From positions 1-5,053 of the forward strand of contig CAJCIF010000511.1 of assembly GCA_903970355.1 (NCBI GenBank): a DNA stretch of 5,053 bases. Reading direction: 5' to 3'. The stretch comes from Actinomycetota bacterium (GTDB lineage Bacteria; Cyanobacteriota; Vampirovibrionia; Obscuribacterales; Obscuribacteraceae). The position numbers and the translations under genes are program-made. The notes under the pieces were generated by a model that saw only the letters and a program-made list of their open reading frames with translations, ran no database searches and was not told the origin of the DNA. Of the stretch, positions 3,888 to 5,053 are shown piece by piece; position 1 is the stretch's first letter; the number at the start of each line of letters is the position of its first letter.

Positions 3888-5053
3888 TTAAACTAAAACG
3901 TTTTCGTTATTCTTGTAGCTGGATCCTTGAGAGTTGCGCCCTCTTGAAACCCGCTCGAAAAGCTGTTTGATAGCGACACCAAGACGCTCCATTCCGCGCT
4001 CGATTGCCGCTTCATCGGTTTGAATGAAACAAAGTCGGAAGTAAGGAGTTTGTTCTTCCGTGACGAAATAGAGATCGCCGGGAGAAAAAGAGACTCCGTT
4101 TTGTTCCGCCAGTTTTAGAAGATCTCGTGAGGAAATACCATCCGGCAATTTGGCCCAAATAAAGAGCCCGCCCTGTGGTGCCGAACAAGTAGTGTTCTTA
4201 GCGACGCGCAGTGAGCCGACTGAGCGAGGCAATTCAATCGGTGCGACATGCCGATTAAAGGCCGCCAACATCGCATCGCGACGCTTCTTATAAACGGCCG
4301 TCACTTTTGAAAGATGTTCCTTATACAATCCGCCTTCCAGAAAACTCGCCAGGACAACTTGAGCGATCGAGTTTGTGGAGAGATCGCAGGCCCGTTTGGC
4401 AATTTTCAATCTGGCAATTACTTCTGCCGGTGCCACCAGCCAGCCAACGCGTAAGCCTGGACAGAGGGCCTTTGAGAAAGTGCCTTGATGAATAACGAAT
4501 TGCTCTCCCTTCGGAAGCGATCGCAAGGAGGGGAGCGGCTCACCGTCATAGCGCAATTCTGAGGCAAAATTGTCTTCGAAGATCGGCACACCATAATGCC
4601 CAGCAATTTCTAAAAGCCGCAAACGTCTCTCCATTGAAGAACACGCACCGGTTGGATTTTGAAAATCCGGCATCAAATAAATCAGTTTCGGGTTGAAGCG
4701 CGTCAAGTAACCTTCCAGGAGATCCGTTCTCATGCCGTCATTGTCTACATCAACAGCAAGAAGTCGGGCTTGCCGAGCGCGGAAATTACAGAGTGCCCAA
4801 AAATATGTCGGCTGCTCGATAACAACACTATCGCCGCCATCTACAAATTGCGAGGCAACCAGATCGATACCTTGTTGAGAGCCGCTTAGAATCAAGAGTT
4901 CATCGTCATTGCATTGGATGCCTTGTGTGTTGAGATGTTGCATTACTGCCTTTCTCAATCTTTCATTTCCCTCAGCCGGACTGTAATCGAAGAGCTCCCG
5001 TGCCCGTGCACTGCCTGTCAGCTCGCGCAATACAGTTCTGAAATCTTCGTGTG
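3888..5053 (-). CDS. PLP-dependent aminotransferase domain, MocR/PdxR-type regulator or class I/II aminotransferase (N-terminus beyond right edge)
   Basis: The frame is open to the window edge. Upstream of the TTG at 5028-5030 the in-frame residues HEDFRTV continue the fold, so that TTG is not the true start. About 387 residues of a fold-type I aminotransferase are visible. Numbering from the TTG, they include SGSQQG (49-54), NPTG (125-128), Asp153 in FEDNFASELRYDGEPLPSL (PLP ring nitrogen), the PLP-binding Lys187 in GTFSKALCPGLRVGWLVAP, GGLFIW (287-292) and Arg332 in FRLCF (substrate carboxylate). The ED-x-x-xELRYDGxPLP and GTFSKxLxPGLR wording is typical of MocR regulators and of 2-aminoadipate-type aminotransferases. 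Only the missing N-terminus, with or without a GntR winged helix, would decide. Position 42 bases ahead of pdxST favours a PdxR-like activator of PLP synthesis, although known pdxR genes are usually divergent from pdxST. Odd points are Phe155 where many relatives have the Tyr that contacts PLP, and a longer segment than usual (about 260-285) before GGLFIW. Confidence 0.85.
   Translation of the reverse strand, partial: HEDFRTVLRELTGSARARELFDYSPAEGNERLRKAVMQHLNTQGIQCNDDELLILSGSQQGIDLVASQFVDGGDSVVIEQPTYFWALCNFRARQARLLAVDVDNDGMRTDLLEGYLTRFNPKLIYLMPDFQNPTGACSSMERRLRLLEIAGHYGVPIFEDNFASELRYDGEPLPSLRSLPKGEQFVIHQGTFSKALCPGLRVGWLVAPAEVIARLKIAKRACDLSTNSIAQVVLASFLEGGLYKEHLSKVTAVYKKRRDAMLAAFNRHVAPIELPRSVGSLRVAKNTTCSAPQGGLFIWAKLPDGISSRDLLKLAEQNGVSFSPGDLYFVTEEQTPYFRLCFIQTDEAAIERGMERLGVAIKQLFERVSRGRNSQGSSYKNNENVLV

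Noticed and set aside
2346..4889. ORFs opposite or inside pdxT, pdxS and the aminotransferase gene on either strand
   Set aside because: They are antisense or frame-shifted shadows of strongly conserved coding sequence with no independent support.
5028..5030. TTG as the real start of the aminotransferase-domain gene
   Set aside because: The frame stays open to the edge and the residues before it (HEDFRTV) fit the family, so the gene begins outside the window.

Overview
The window is bacterial, of intermediate GC, and every convincing gene is on the minus strand, so the biological reading order runs from right to left. Three perfect copies of the octamer GCGATCGC (554-561, 1410-1417, 4517-4524) lie in 5 kb, where chance predicts about 0.08. 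This resembles the HIP1 palindrome of Cyanobacteria, so a cyanobacterium or a relative in that phylum is a reasonable but unproven guess.

Right part (5053 to 2256): a vitamin B6 block. A PLP-dependent fold-type I aminotransferase domain enters from the right edge with its N-terminus outside the window. It is either a MocR/PdxR-type regulator or a free-standing class I/II aminotransferase. It is followed after 42 bases by pdxS and after another 33 bases by pdxT. PdxT releases ammonia from glutamine and PdxS combines it with ribose 5-phosphate and glyceraldehyde 3-phosphate to form pyridoxal 5'-phosphate (PLP), by the DXP-independent route. The short same-strand gaps suggest one transcript, so a probable PLP user or sensor lies upstream of the PLP-making enzyme. 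No intrinsic terminator is visible after pdxT.

Middle part (2255 to 879): a strong sigma70-type promoter (-35 TTGACA, 18-base spacer, -10 TTTAAT) lies between pdxT and a GTG-started family 4 glycosyltransferase, leaving a leader of about 180 bases. The glycosyltransferase transcript probably ends at a good intrinsic terminator at 631-670, more than 200 bases past the stop codon.

Left part (878 to 1): an approximately 610-base stretch without a convincing gene. It holds a cluster of four degenerate GTGCGGA repeats with hairpins, the terminator, a pair of diverged direct repeats, two adjacent stem-loops and one doubtful small ORF. After it, a membrane-anchored protein of unknown function starts at 267 and runs off the left edge.

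I found no mobile element, CRISPR array, RNA gene or evidently new system. The least explained parts are the repeat-rich spacer at 400-844 and the long glycosyltransferase leader.
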